Shown: positions 46,877 through 57,853, numbered from the stretch's first letter. The stretch: 64,000 nucleotides of DNA from CAVVSQ01 sp963848825 (GCA_963848825.1 CAWKFA010000015.1:372001-436000); one strand, 5' to 3'. Numbers and translations are program-made. Notes: generated from the letters alone by a model not told the origin.

Positions 46877-48362
46877 TCAGTCAGTCCTTTTGGATTTCTT
46901 CTTTGGGAGCCTGTCGTGCAATCCGAGCGCTTGGCGAAAGACCGGGTGAATTTCCCAAGAAACGCCTTGGTCAACGTTTGTCCTAGACTCCAACAAAGAT
47001 GGGTTATCACTATAGGTGATGTGCTCATAAGTACCGTCAGCACTGTCCCTCCGGGCGGACAAAAAACCAATCTGAAACAAGAACGCCGCAATCTCCTTCG
47101 GGCCAACCTCCCCGGTGACGCCTGCGATTTTTGGATTAGTCCCCTGAAGCACGCGATTCGTGATGGTCGTGATTAAGTCAGCAGTTTTATAACGTTCGGA
47201 TTGCTGCGCAAACGCACTTATCAATTCTCCCACCTCGGGACATTGTGACTTAAATTCCGCGACTGTATCATCAATTCGCTTCTTCCCGAAAGCAGGCAAT
47301 TCGGCCGTAAGGTCGGAAAGCGTGATCCTGTTGGGATTCCCTTGGCGGAGGATTCTCTCCGTTGCTGACTTACATAGCTCGATCAACCAGCGAGGCGCCG
47401 ACGTGAAAGAGTAGACAGAACAATATGAGGTGGCCTTGTGTTTGGCGGTGGCCCCCAACCCATTGGAGATTCAAAGGCAAGATTAATAAGAGTCTCGTCC
47501 CGGTCATACGCATCTGCCCGAAGATTGTAGTCGCTGATTGACTCTTCTTGTCCCCGCGCAAAAAATGGCCTCGAACTCGATTTGCAAGTAGCTTTTTAAT
47601 ATCTCCTTCAGACCACCGAAGGTCAATTATGTACTGCTCGACATGGGAGAGAGCCTCAAGTTCTCGTTTCACCGTCGTCCAAATATTCGGACGGACTCCA
47701 GCTCGTATAACGATTTGGGGCACCATATTTACAATTTGTCGGCATGCGATGAAAAAAGCTGCGACCTTCGCCCGGTATCTGGATGTGTTCTGGAAATTCT
47801 GATCTACATCATCAATGAAAATCCATACTGGAGTTTTGGACTCCATCCAACGTTTGAGCAGTTGCTCTGGATTTGGCGCCCCGATTTTAGTCGCAACAAC
47901 TTGTCTTGGTTTCAACCTATCCCAAATGGAGGAGATTATATTTCTGCTTTTGAATGAATTTTTCTCGGCTTCCTCCACGAGAGACATCGCATCGTCCGTC
48001 CACGCGATGCACATCCGAGACCCAATCTCGCTCGCGATCTGTCGCAAAATCCGTTCTTTCCACCCTCGCACCCACAAATCGGTATCCGATGACGAACAGT
48101 CTGGAGACAAAGTTGCCCCAGTGCCTTGCACAACGAGAAAAGCCTTATTTTCTGCAACTTTGTTTTTTGTTATTCGAATCAATGCTGATTTGCCTTCGCC
48201 CTTATAGGCACGAACAATTCTAATTCTCTCCGTTGCATCTGAGAACGATTTGACTTCCGAACGCTGAAGTGCATAGGCGTTGAAGATGTCTTCCTCCTCA
48301 TCTTCGGCGACATCGTTGCCGAATAGACCGCTATCCGAGAAGTTAATTTTGACCGTTAACAC
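46877..48362 (-). CDS. P-loop ATPase of the Sll1717 type, one frameshift
   Basis: Start at 48362 (MLTVKINFSDSGLFGNDVAE). Walker A RAYKGEGKSALIR at about residue 52; Walker B VWIFIDDVDQNFQ at about 180; a C-terminal winged-helix-like half after a shift near 47450 (RWLIELCKSATERILRQG, NRITLSDLTAELPAFGKKRI). About 480-495 aa. The family (AAA/STAND-like, Sll1717) is often found among defence genes, without proven function. Convergent with the serine recombinase. Confidence 0.72.
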
Positions 48363-48723
48363 AGCACGTCCCCCCCATCCTTTGCATCACCCGCACCATT
48401 CATTCCAAACCTCAGGGTATCCGCATGTACATCGTAACAGGTGTTTATGCCTGCTCGTTCGCGACCAGGAGGTATTTTAGCGGCGGCGCCGCTATTTGGC
48501 TTGGCCATTTTCACGCTGCAGAGCGGCATTGTGATATATGCACGCGTGACGTGGCGAAAATTCTGCGCGTGTTCGTCTCATCGCCCGTAGTGTGTCGGAC
48601 CATCGCATGAAAGATGGAGTACAATGATGGATCGAGGTTCTCCTCAATGTTCTCCGTGTACATGCGCTTTGCCTCGCCGTAGGCTGGTTCATGTGGGCAA
48701 GGGGCCACTCGCTGGCCGACGAC

Positions 48724-51700
48724 ATGACGACCGCTGCCACCCTGGAATCCCTGACTGACCGTTCTAGGTTCGAGCACCTGGCGACTAGCGTGCTGCGGAA
48801 GGCCGAGCCGAGATACTCTGGCGTCGTCCACACGGGCGTCAATGCCCAAGGGGAAACGATCGTCGCTCCCATTGACGGGCTGCATCTCATCCCCCACAGC
48901 AGCCCCCCGCACTACATTTTCGTCCAACACACGTCCACGGACCGGGAGCGGTTGCGGGGGAAGTGGCTCTCGAACAAAGATGCCGACCTGCCGAAGGCGG
49001 CTACGGAAGCGAAGAAGGTGCGACAGCAGCAGCCCCAAGCGGTTTTTACGGTCGTTCTGACCACCAACCAGCGGTTGGACCCGCAGCTGGTCTTAGATGT
49101 TCACGAACGAGCCCACGGCGAGCAGATATCGGTGGACATCTGGGAACAGTCCCGCTTCGCCGACTTTCTCGATACGACGGCGGACGGCCACTGGCTCCGG
49201 CGTTGCTACCTCGGAATCGAGGCCGAACGACTGTCAGCAGATCTCCTCCTCCAGCTTCGGCGCCGAAGCCTGGAGCTGTACCGGCAAGAAGTTCTCCTAC
49301 CGGGGCACGGTCCGTTGGTTCACCGCGACCTGATCGAAGCTATCGCCGCGACGGCGCTACGCGGCGGGCCGGGTCTTTGCCTGGTCGTCGGTCGGTCGGG
49401 ATACGGCAAGAGCGTGGCGACTGTTCAAGCCCTCGACCAATGGCTCTCCGACGGGTCCTTGGGCCTGTGGCTGCCGGCCCGCTTCCTCCGGGATGTAGTG
49501 AGTTTTGAGGCAGCAATCGATGCCTGGCTTCGATCACTTCACCCGACAATTCAGCCGGACGCAGGGCGAGTGGCGATTGAACTCGCGGGCAAGGGGGATC
49601 GTCTCCTACTCTGCATCGATGACATCAACCGGACGCCGGAGGCCGCGAGGCTCCTCCATCTCGCTGTCAACCTTGCCGCACCACCGAGCGGCGGTCCCGG
49701 CCAAGCCAAGCCCGGCGGAGGAATTCCTGCTTTGGCTGGCTCCCTTTGCCAGGTGATCCCGGTCTGGCCGGAGCAGCTGGCATCGATTCCTCCGAAGGTG
49801 CTGGAAAAGTCCTGGATTCGCACCGTTGCCGTAGAAGACCTGCTCCTCGACGAGGCTTCGGAGATGATTCGGACGAAACTTCCGCACCTTTCGCCTATCG
49901 AGGGCCGCGACTATGCGACGCGGCTCCACAACGATCCCTTCCTCGTAGGGCTATTCACGCTCATGGCTGACGAGCAGATGGACACTCAACAGCTCGTTGC
50001 AGTCGCCGACGACGCGATTGGGCAGTTCTTCGACGCTCAGCTTCGAGAGCTTTTTCACTCGGGGCTGTGGACCTCCTGCCCGTCGAATTGCTGAACGGTC
50101 TGACTCGCATCGCCCACAATATGATTCTCCGACGGAGCCTTCGGCCCTCGTGGAAGGAGCTGGAGCGTTGGCTGGGTGACGGGTCGAAGGCACTACGGGG
50201 GATGCGTTTGCTGGTTCGGCAAGGACAGGTGTGCACGCTGGACGCTGAGGGGCGGCTGGACTTTCGCCACGACCGCCTCCAAGAGCGGTTTCTCGTTCAG
50301 GCGATGGGTGAACTGCTTCAGTTGGCGGAGCCGCCCGAGGACATCATTACCGACCCCTATTACTCCGCGATTGTCGGCAAGGCCCTGACCCAAACTGTTT
50401 TGACCGCCGAACGACTTGCTCGTTTGCGAAGCTCCGCGCCCTGGGCCGTTTTCGAGGCGATCCGGCTGGCTGCAGAGCCGTCGAACGAGCACCAGGATCG
50501 CCTTTTTCAAGAGGCTCGAACCTGGGCCGCGAACGAAAGCCGGTCCGCCACCGATTCGGTGCTTACCGCCATCGGCTGGACCCTGATTGACACGGATTCC
50601 AGCGCGTTCTACCGATCATCACCGCGATGGAGCCGACTCCCTTACTGATGGCCGCTGGCCTTCGCAATGGATCGGCCTACCACGGCATGCGGTTTGTCGT
50701 GGATCACGTGCGGCACTCTTTCGAACCCGGCGTTGGTGACTCACTCCGCGACCGAATCGTGGCACACGCTGGCCATCGCCATCGGACCGAGCTTGCCCGG
50801 CAACTCCGGGACCAGTTGTCTGGCTCCGCTCTGGGGCCACGCGATGCCAACGCCTATCTCGCACTTCTGGGACATTTCGAGTTTGCCGGCTTCGATCAAC
50901 TGATCCTCGATGTTTGGAGGCGGCACCAAGACGAAGTGCTAGCGTATGCGATCTGGGCGGCGGCTCGCTGCCCTATGCAGGACGTGGACCGGGTGATTGG
51001 ACCAATGATCAACCGCCTCGCGGCACTCCCCGTCCGCGAAGATTACACGAAGAGCCCATCCGAACGGGAGAGTATGACCCTCTATATCGGATGGGGATTT
51101 CGGCGGGGCGTCTCGCCTGAGGCTCTCACTTACCTGTTGGAAGCCGGTAAGCGGGATCAACTCTTTCGACAGGACATATCGTTGATGGTCGAAGGCGTGG
51201 ATTGTCCCGACGCCGTGGAGTTTCTTGTCCGGCATCTCGCGGAAGGGGGTGGGTCGAACATGTGGTCGCACTTGACCGGCATCGGCGATGGGGAGCCGGC
51301 GGTACGACGACGTTCGCCGCAGGCGACAGATCGCCTGTGTAGCCTTTGGCAATCGGCCGTTGAGACCGAGAAGGTTCGCACCCAAGCCTTCTGCCTGTGG
51401 CTACAGATGTCCGGTTGCAAAGATTCCACGCTGTTGGCAACCGTCGCGCCGGGCTTTCCCTTCTACCATCATGCGGTGCAACACCGCATCAAGCTTGGCG
51501 ACTCCTCTGTGGTTCCGGACCTATTGCGGCTTCTGCGGTCAGACGAACTAGGAAGCTGGTGGTGGGTGCTCGCCCACCGGGTCTGGTGCAAAGAACTTGC
51601 TTTGCTCGCATCGGAGACACTGGCCAAGCTGCGCGACACTCTGCCGACTGACTTCTCAGGTGGATGGAAGGATCACCACTGGGGACTGACAGAATTGATG

Positions 51701-52408
51701 GTGAAAATCCCAGCCCGCGACGCCGAAGATCTCCTGCAAACATACTGGGGTCACCTGAAATACATACCGAGAATGGTCCACGCAGCGTTTCGTATCGGGA
51801 CGCCTAAATGCGTCGCCTTGGCAAGGGAAGCCCTTGAGATGTGCCCGGCCAACGCAGACATCTTCCGCTTATTCGGTGCGATCTGGACCCAGCGGAATGC
51901 GTCCACTCCGATCTCGCTCCGTCACCTCGAAAACCTGGAGCCCCATTTCAATCGGATGAGCGGCGACGAGCTCGCCAGCTTGGCTCGCGATACCGAAAGG
52001 ACGGTTGGTTACGAGCCTTCAGTTGCCAACTGGATTCGGGTGCATATAGTCCCTCGGATGTCACCCACAGATCGGCAGCACGTTCGCGTTGCCGACGAAA
52101 CATTCCTGGCCGATCTAGACCATAATCTCCGGGAAACCTGCTTTGAACCTCACTTTAGATTCGCTTTCGAGGAAGAGCACGGCCAGACATATGTCAGTCG
52201 AGAACGGCATCTCCCCATCCTAGACGAGTGGCTGTCGAAGAATCGAACTCTGAGGGGTCTGGAAATCGCGGCGGAATGTTTGAAGCATCTCGGAGCCCGT
52301 CCTGACCTGGATCTTCTTCGCCGCTACGCGATCGAGGGGGATACTGGCGAGATCAAGCGTATTATAGCCGATACCAAGTTCTCGATCTGGAAGCGGACGT
52401 TGGGTTAG
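48724..52408 (+). CDS. Very large STAND-type NTPase with nuclease-like N-terminus (Avs-like), two frameshifts
   Basis: About 1,228 aa over three frames (breaks near 50065 and 50620). Residues 10-150: RFEHLATSVLRKAEPRYSGV, NAQGETIVAPIDGLH, YIFVQHTSTDRERLRGKWL, an Mrr-like PD-(D/E)xK pattern. Residues 215-440: NTPase core with LVVGRSGYGKSVATVQ (Walker A) and LLLCIDDIN (Walker B). The remaining about 700 aa are helical repeats, the expected sensor part. This is the layout of Avs antiviral STAND proteins, which bind a phage protein and then cut DNA. ATG 48724 was chosen as the first Met before the nuclease domain. It could also be a non-antiviral STAND protein. Confidence 0.75.
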
Positions 52409-52659
52409 CCGCGCTGAAACATCAAATCGTTCTTGGTGAACTCGTTTTAATCGAGCAATATGGTGGCGATCGTGAGATTCTTAATACAGAAGTCCGGTTG
52501 CCCGGTTGTTCCGCGCGAACGCGACATTCGCGGATCATCAGGAATTCGGGACGCGTACCAATTTAGTACGCCACACTTGGTGCATTGGCTGCCGACCCCT
52601 GTGTTCAAAGGTTTCCTCCGGTGGATCACACATCCGCTGGTCCGGCTGGCAACGCGCGA

Positions 52660-53520
52660 TCAAAACCATTCCCCCCGGCCAACATAACCGCCTCGTATCG
52701 CCTGCTCAATTGCCCCCAAGCGTTTGTCTGCTGTTACCAGGGCATGCGACAGTGCACCAAGAAGTGCATATTCCAGGTCATGCAAATCATTGGTTGCTTT
52801 CTTCGGCTCGACTACATCGAGCCCGCCGGCACCCAGCCAGTACAGGACTATTGCCGCCATTCCGCTGAAGAAGCCTCCGTATACACTCGGCTGAGTTGCC
52901 AGACAGTGCGACACCTTGACGGTGGCGCCCGCGTTTCTAAGCCCTTGAAAAACAAATCGCACAGCGTCAGCCGATGCCATCCAGGACGCCACAGCAGCGG
53001 ACGTATTCTTCCGTAGGCTCCTGATTGTCTCCTCTGACAGACCGGGCTTGAGCAGATCGCAAACCTTGACCAGAATCTCTTTGTGAACTTCATGTTGCGA
53101 CCAATGCTTCAGCGAGGCTGGCATCATTTTTGCGACTCGGTCCGCGACAAAGTTCCGGAGGGTCAAATCGCTGGCACCTATTCCGCGCAGGAGGTCGCGC
53201 AGTGGGGGAGTTGCCATATCATCCACGATATTCCTGACCGGTGTTCCAGTCGCCAATTCTTCCTTCCACAACTCGGGCAGTTTTCTACCGGCAACAACCA
53301 ATTCCGGACAGGAAGCAAGACGCTGGAGCGAGCATTGCCAAGTCCGCAATGTATCCTCTGGCTCCTCAATCGACTTGGAGAACTCGAACCCCGCCACGTC
53401 TGGGACCAAGATCTCCAAGCCGTTTTTACGACATTGCTCAATGGCAAATGCCACCAAGTTGGCATTTCGCAATCGGTTTTGATCAATAACAATGAAGGGC
53501 AATTGCGAAGTGGTTGCCAT
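52660..53520 (-). CDS. PIN-like domain protein
   Basis: 286 aa, intact. FIVIDQNRLRN supplies the first Asp, VPDVAGFEFSKSIEEP the Glu/Asp pair, DLHDLEYALLGALSHALVTA and DKRLGA the later Asp residues of a PIN-type RNase site. An insertion of about 150 aa splits the domain. It is larger than PIN toxins of VapC type and no antitoxin gene is next to it. It is the last gene of the island and converges with the STAND gene. It may cleave RNA upon infection. Confidence 0.68.
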   Translation of the reverse strand: MATTSQLPFIVIDQNRLRNANLVAFAIEQCRKNGLEILVPDVAGFEFSKSIEEPEDTLRTWQCSLQRLASCPELVVAGRKLPELWKEELATGTPVRNIVDDMATPPLRDLLRGIGASDLTLRNFVADRVAKMMPASLKHWSQHEVHKEILVKVCDLLKPGLSEETIRSLRKNTSAAVASWMASADAVRFVFQGLRNAGATVKVSHCLATQPSVYGGFFSGMAAIVLYWLGAGGLDVVEPKKATNDLHDLEYALLGALSHALVTADKRLGAIEQAIRGGYVGRGEWF

Positions 53521-53826
53521 GTTGATTCCTTCCCAGGTTGACAGCCCTCAAGATAGCAATGACACGGCCAACACGCCACGGTACGCCGCAGGCGTGGCGT
53601 CTGCCCTGTACCGAAACGTCTGCGCGGCGTTGCACTCTCTCGTGGCAGCGGATGCCAGGGGCCTGGGAAGGTGATTTGAAAAAGTCCGTGTTTTTGCAGG
53701 CCGTCCACAAGCGGACATCACACCAAAAACGTGTTCAGTTGGAAAAAGCCTGACACCTCAACTAACACCCGTTTGACACCCGCTAACAGGGTTTTCTGGG
53801 GGCAACTGGTGTCAGAAGAAATGAAC

Positions 53827-53851
53827 AAACCCTGGTTTTCCCAGGGTTTTT
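53827..53851 (+). terminator. Intrinsic terminator near the right island end
   Basis: AAACCCTGG-TTTTC-CCAGGGTTT plus T's; it can act in both directions and insulates the island from the right flank. Confidence 0.75.
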
Positions 53852-53865
53852 CGCATCTTTTAGTT

Positions 53866-53903
53866 TTATGAAGCCGCTGCTCTAACCACTGAGCTACGCC
53901 GCC
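53866..53903 (+). repeat. Right attachment site (38-bp direct repeat)
   Basis: Identical to 6219-6256. Read on the minus strand it is the first 38 nt of tRNA-Met, cut in the anticodon loop, without the 3' half: an orphan 5' tRNA fragment. Confidence 0.9.
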
Positions 53904-53913
53904 TTACGATGCA

Positions 53914-53942
53914 ATTCTAGGATCGGCGTTTGCCATCAGCAA
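53914..53942 (-). promoter_or_regulatory. Original tRNA-Met promoter, now separated from the intact gene
   Basis: On the minus strand: TTGCTG, 17 bases, TAGAAT, then ten bases to the first nucleotide of the orphan tRNA half. Spacing and boxes fit sigma70-type recognition. It would transcribe the orphan fragment into the island end. Confidence 0.65.
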
Positions 53943-54161
53943 GATGAAGGCGCCGGGTCCGGTCGTTTATTCCGTGGACCCCTCCGATGAGCATCACGAG
54001 CACGCCGCCGCCCACGGACGGCGCAGAGGACGGCCCGAGATTGAATTACCCACCCTTATTTTCCTGGCCTGGTGGGAGTGTGCTACACTTTTCATGTCGA
54101 AGGTTTGAGAAAACCAGTCCTCAACCGTCTGACACCCTTCCACGCCAAGTGAGGTAGTGCC
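53943..54161. other. Intergenic, right flank
   Basis: No gene or repeat seen apart from the tRNA promoter on the other strand and the probable promoter region of the gene at 54162. Confidence 0.4.
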
Positions 54162-55313
54162 TTGCGTGTCGCACTGTTGACAGAATTTCGTGCGAGTAAA
54201 AAAGAACCGGTTGCGGTTCTACTGGAACGGCTACACGCGGCGTTTGTCACCTCCGGCCTGGGCGAACCTTCCCTGGTGTTTTCATTCTTGGATGCGCCCG
54301 TGCCGGGTTTCGTTTCGAGCGTGGACCGGGTGCTAAAGCGGCACCCTGAGCTTGGGCGGTTCGAGTCAACGGTTCCCTTTGGTCCCGGCGGACCTCTCGT
54401 CCGGCAACTTGGCAACGGTCCTGGCTCCGTGGGCCAGGGCGAATCTGTTGCGTTCTCGGTTCTGCTGGCGGTAGCATGCGGCGTTCCCAGATCATTTCCG
54501 TTCCACCAGTTGTCTGTCCAGTTTCAAACGCCGGCATTCGGAAGTGTCTCACCACTGTCACCAGCCCTCGCGGGGGACATGGCGCCGGGGATCATCGTGA
54601 AAGACTCCTGGTGGGTCAATGGCCGCCAGCGGTCTCTTTTTGCCTTCACCTTCGTGGACGCGGATTCCACAAGCAAGAACTTGCCGGCTCCGTCGAGCCC
54701 GGTTGGTGCGGTACTTGCCGTCTGCGGCAAGGCAAAGAAGACCGTGCAGGTGCCGCTTGGGGAAGCTGTAGCGGCGTCCACGCCGCAACCTGAAATGCCA
54801 GATCCGAAGGTGAGGGAAGCGGTGAGCGCCATCGTTCGCGACTATCGGGAGGCTCTGCTCGACGCCATGGATCGGGCGGCGCTCCCTCATGATCTGCCAC
54901 CGACTGCTGAAGCGCTCACCACAACGGGCCTGGGTCAGGCGACGGGGCCGAAAAAGCCTGTCCTGATGAAGGCCTTCAAACCGCTGGGCTTTAGTTGCTC
55001 TGGTGGGTCCGGAACTTTCACACTGCGCCGCCGGACAGCCGGCAACCTTACGGTGGAAGTTACCCTTGACGTCGGCACCTGGAGCCGAAGCATTACCGCC
55101 GGCTTCAAGGTGCTTGGGTTGGGATTCAAGGCAAGCCTGCCGCTGCCGGTATCCAGGCGCGCAGCCGGACAATACCCCATCGGCGATGCGGCACGTTGGC
55201 AGCAGATCGTGGCGAACCTCGCAGCACTCGTCGCCGAGTATGAGCGCAGCTTTGTACCGGTAATCGAGGCGGTGGCGGGCCCCACACCGGACTGGTACCG
55301 GCCGGAAAGCTAA
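54162..55313 (+). CDS. Hypothetical protein, 383 aa
   Basis: Starts MRVALLTEFRASKKEPVAVL. Two globular parts are joined by a Pro/Glu linker; the second (FKPLGFSCSGGSGTFTLRRR, VTLDVGTWSRSITAGFKVLG) is beta-rich, with Gly turns. No signal peptide, no known motif. First chromosomal gene beyond the island; frame intact. I do not recognise the family. Confidence 0.65.
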   Translation: MRVALLTEFRASKKEPVAVLLERLHAAFVTSGLGEPSLVFSFLDAPVPGFVSSVDRVLKRHPELGRFESTVPFGPGGPLVRQLGNGPGSVGQGESVAFSVLLAVACGVPRSFPFHQLSVQFQTPAFGSVSPLSPALAGDMAPGIIVKDSWWVNGRQRSLFAFTFVDADSTSKNLPAPSSPVGAVLAVCGKAKKTVQVPLGEAVAASTPQPEMPDPKVREAVSAIVRDYREALLDAMDRAALPHDLPPTAEALTTTGLGQATGPKKPVLMKAFKPLGFSCSGGSGTFTLRRRTAGNLTVEVTLDVGTWSRSITAGFKVLGLGFKASLPLPVSRRAAGQYPIGDAARWQQIVANLAALVAEYERSFVPVIEAVAGPTPDWYRPES

Positions 55314-55537
55314 TGGAGACGTCCTTCTCGTTTTCTTCATGGATCAGATTGTCCAAGGCCTCCGCGTGTTTACCTCGTGATGTTTTAGCGCCATCGGTTC
55401 CGTCCAGGTCCAAGAGCACGCAAACGCTTTTGTCGGGGCACCACATTGGCGTTGCTGCTGTCTAATTCTAAAATGGCACTCGGCTTCCAAGGAGTGCGAA
55501 GTACCCTACGGCCGCTCGCTACAAATGGAGAAATGAC

Positions 55538-56023
55538 ATGGCAAAGCAAGTAAAGAACAAGATTTGCCTTTGGTACGACCGTGACGCGGAGGGCGCGGCG
55601 CACTTTTACGCCAAGACGTTTCCCGATTCCTCTGTTAGTGCGTCGCATCACGCCCCGGGAGACTCTCCGTCCGGGAAGAAAGGGGATGTATTGCTCGTCG
55701 AGTTCACTGTCATGGGCATTCCCTGCGTCGGCCTCAATGGTGGACCGCACTTCAAGCACAGCGAAGCATTTTCGTTTCAGGTTTTAACAGCAGATCAGGC
55801 CGAAACCGATCGCTACTGGAACGCCATCGTCGGCAACGGTGGAGAAGAGAGCAGCTGTGGCTGGTGCAGGGACAAGTGGGGCGTGTCCTGGCAGATCACG
55901 CCGCTGGCCTTGTTGAAAGCGGTAACTAATCCCGACTCAGCTGTTGCCAAGCGCGCCTTCGATGCCATGATGCCGATGAAAAAGATCGACATCGCCACAA
56001 TCGAAGCGGCGGTTCGCGGTTAG
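55538..56023 (+). CDS. PhnB-like VOC superfamily protein
   Basis: 161 aa. NKICLWYDRDAEGAAHFYAK, GDVLLVEFTVMGIPCVGLNG, FSFQVLTADQAETDRYWNAI and CGWCRDKWGVSWQITPLALL are the blocks of PhnB/3-demethylubiquinone-methyltransferase-like members of the vicinal-oxygen-chelate fold. No proven reaction; members are often called glyoxalase-like. ATG at 55538 follows AAATGGAGAAATGAC. Stand-alone gene. Confidence 0.85.
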   Translation: MAKQVKNKICLWYDRDAEGAAHFYAKTFPDSSVSASHHAPGDSPSGKKGDVLLVEFTVMGIPCVGLNGGPHFKHSEAFSFQVLTADQAETDRYWNAIVGNGGEESSCGWCRDKWGVSWQITPLALLKAVTNPDSAVAKRAFDAMMPMKKIDIATIEAAVRG

Positions 56024-56072
56024 GCTGGATCGTCGGGCACACCCACCGATTAGTCAGCACAACCAACACGCC

Positions 56073-56871
56073 TCAGCTTCTGTGCCCGGGGCGGGTGGCC
56101 GCCGACTGGTCGAACAACTCGAGCCAGTGATTGACGAAGAACTTCTTCTCGCTCGGCAGCAGCCGTTCGGAGCGTCCCACGATCGGTCGCAGCGTGGTCA
56201 TCATTTGCAGGCTGACCAGCGTCACGATCATCATCCACAGCAGCAGGTAGCCCCGATCGACCACGCCCAAAAACCGCGCCCCGATGAGCACCAGCCGCAG
56301 ACCAAAATAGAACCCGACGCCCCACAGCACCAGATGCAGACAACTGATGAAGGCGATCGAATCGGTTGACTGCGAAAAGACCCACGCGATCGGGCGCGAA
56401 GCTGACCAGCAGTGTCGCATTGAGTGCGATCGTGGCCAGCAACAGGCCCGCGAGGGGGCCCAGCTTGAGCTGTGTCGTGCGCCCCGCCCAGACAGGCGAG
56501 CACGTACAGGCTCGGCAGGCAGATCGCCGCCGTCAACAGCGCGCCGCCGGCGATCTTGAGCGGGGCCGCCCATAGCTGTGTCCCGCCGGAAAAGCCGCCG
56601 ACCACGACGCCATACGCCACCAGGCAAAGCAAGGCGATCACGGCCAGCACCGCCGCCACACGCCATCCCGCCGGGCGACTGCGTGCAGTTGATAAACGAT
56701 CTGTCCCGGCTGGCGCAGCAATGCCGACAGAACACCGTTCCAGCCGCACCCGGCCGGCAGCGGCGCGAACGTATAGCGGCTTGCTTCGGCTCGTGGACCG
56801 GCTTGGCCGTAGGCAGCGGACGGCGGAGGCGGCGTCTGCTCGGTGTCTGACGCATGGTCATGTTCGTTCAT
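56073..56871 (-). CDS. Multi-pass membrane protein, several frameshifts
   Basis: Soluble N-terminal tail (MNEHDHASDTEQTPPPPSAA), then at least five hydrophobic helices in alternating frames: VAAVLAVIALLCLVAYGVVV, LLTAAICLPSLYVLACLG, LLLATIALNATLLVSF, ISCLHLVLWGVGFYFGLRLV, YLLLWMMIVTLVSLQMM. Breaks lie near 56690, 56480 and 56390. The C-terminus is charged (SERLLPSEKKFFVNHWLELF). It pairs with the next membrane gene, 30 bases upstream on the same strand. Likely an ORF pair of the Yip1-like or unknown type. Confidence 0.65.
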
Positions 56872-56901
56872 ATCAACTCCTGGTTTTCGAAGGGACGGTG
56901 G

Positions 56902-57606
56902 TCACACGTTCAAAAGCCGCAGCACGGCACTGGCGAGCGCTTCGAAGAAGTTGCCGCGCCACGGCTCGGACGCAAGAATTCGACGGGCAAGTCGAGCGGG
57001 GCCGATGTAGGGACGCAAGACCCAGGCGATCTGGCTGCCGAGCAGCAGGTTTCCCGCCAACCAGGCAAAGAGCGTCTGCACTGCCGACCGTGCGGCCGCG
57101 ACTGGCATGTTCAATCAGCCCGAGCAGGCGCACGTTGGCCACGACGCCGGCAAAAGCAATCGCGGCCACGAGCGAGACGAGCATCACGTCGCCGCCATGC
57201 CCGCCGCTGGAAAGCGGGGGCGTGTTGACCAGCAGGAACAGGACCAACGGGCTGAGCGAAGCCAGAATGATGGCCGCGACCGCAAAGCTCATGACGATGG
57301 CCAGCGACGTCTGCCGGAACGACAGCCCGGTCCCCAACAACTGGGCCAACATGCCATTGAGGGCCGCGTTGCCGGCGGCCGTCAGCAGGATCACCAGCGG
57401 CATTTTCACCGCCACATAGACGGCCTGAAGCGGCGAGCGCCACAGACCGACGGTGGCGCCGTACAGACCGCAGCCCAGGACGATCACGCCGATGCAGCTC
57501 AGCCAGCCCGCGCTGCGCCGCAGTCATCGATCCAATCGACGACCGTCTGGGGTTCTCCGCGGAGCAGGGCACGGAAGCGGTGCTGCAAGGAAGTGGCCGT
57601 TGTCAT
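56902..57606 (-). CDS. Multi-pass membrane protein, two frameshifts
   Basis: Start at 57606 (MTTATSLQHRFRALLRGEPQ). Helices: IGVIVLGCGLYGATVGLW, MPLVILLTAAGNAALNGML, LAIVMSFAVAAIILASLSPL, VMLVSLVAAIAFAGVVANVR, then LFAWLAGNLLLGSQIAWVL after a shift near 57105; another break near 57510. The end is ALASAVLRLLNV. About 234 aa. Same strand and spacing as the following membrane gene, so one operon. Function unknown. Confidence 0.65.
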
Positions 57607-57853
57607 GATTGCCCCGGCTGAGTGAACCATGGATTTACTTGGTATCGCAAAGTAATTGAGCAAAAAAGGTACGAGCACGTGGGTACGACCAGCGCCAGTC
57701 GGTCGCCCGGCCAGCAAATCCATGAAGGTGAACCCCGTCGGCTTCGTTGTGCAAATTACTTTACGATGCAAAGTATAAAGCGCTTCAAGCGTGTCGTCAA
57801 GAGGAAGACTTGGCTACGTCCGCGATGTGTGCGACTGGGTAACCTTCAATCTA
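57607..57853. other. Intergenic gap
   Basis: No supported gene; convergent-free spacer between the membrane gene pair and the secretin-like gene. Confidence 0.35.

Larger units (their letters stand above)
6219..53903. mobile_element. Integrative genomic island in tRNA-Met, about 47.6 kb
   Basis: Bounded by the 38-bp direct repeat, with a tyrosine integrase 155 bp inside the left end. Both ends share the 13-mer TTTGACACCCGCT (6310-6322 and 53772-53784). They also share the 10-mer CTGACACCAG, direct at 6323-6332 and reverse-complemented at 53806-53815; these look like integrase arm sites. Cargo is mostly nucleases, ATPases, CRISPR-Cas, tRNA genes and small orphan proteins, against housekeeping-type genes on both flanks. 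Excision would restore tRNA-Met to its own promoter. No conjugation or phage structural genes are visible, so transfer probably depends on another element. Confidence 0.88.

Noticed and set aside
54140..54160. CTGACACCC-like word outside the right end
   Set aside because: Only part of the arm word and beyond the attachment site.
56472..57419. 315-aa plus-strand frame
   Set aside because: Antisense to membrane protein genes with clear helices; typical high-G+C shadow frame.
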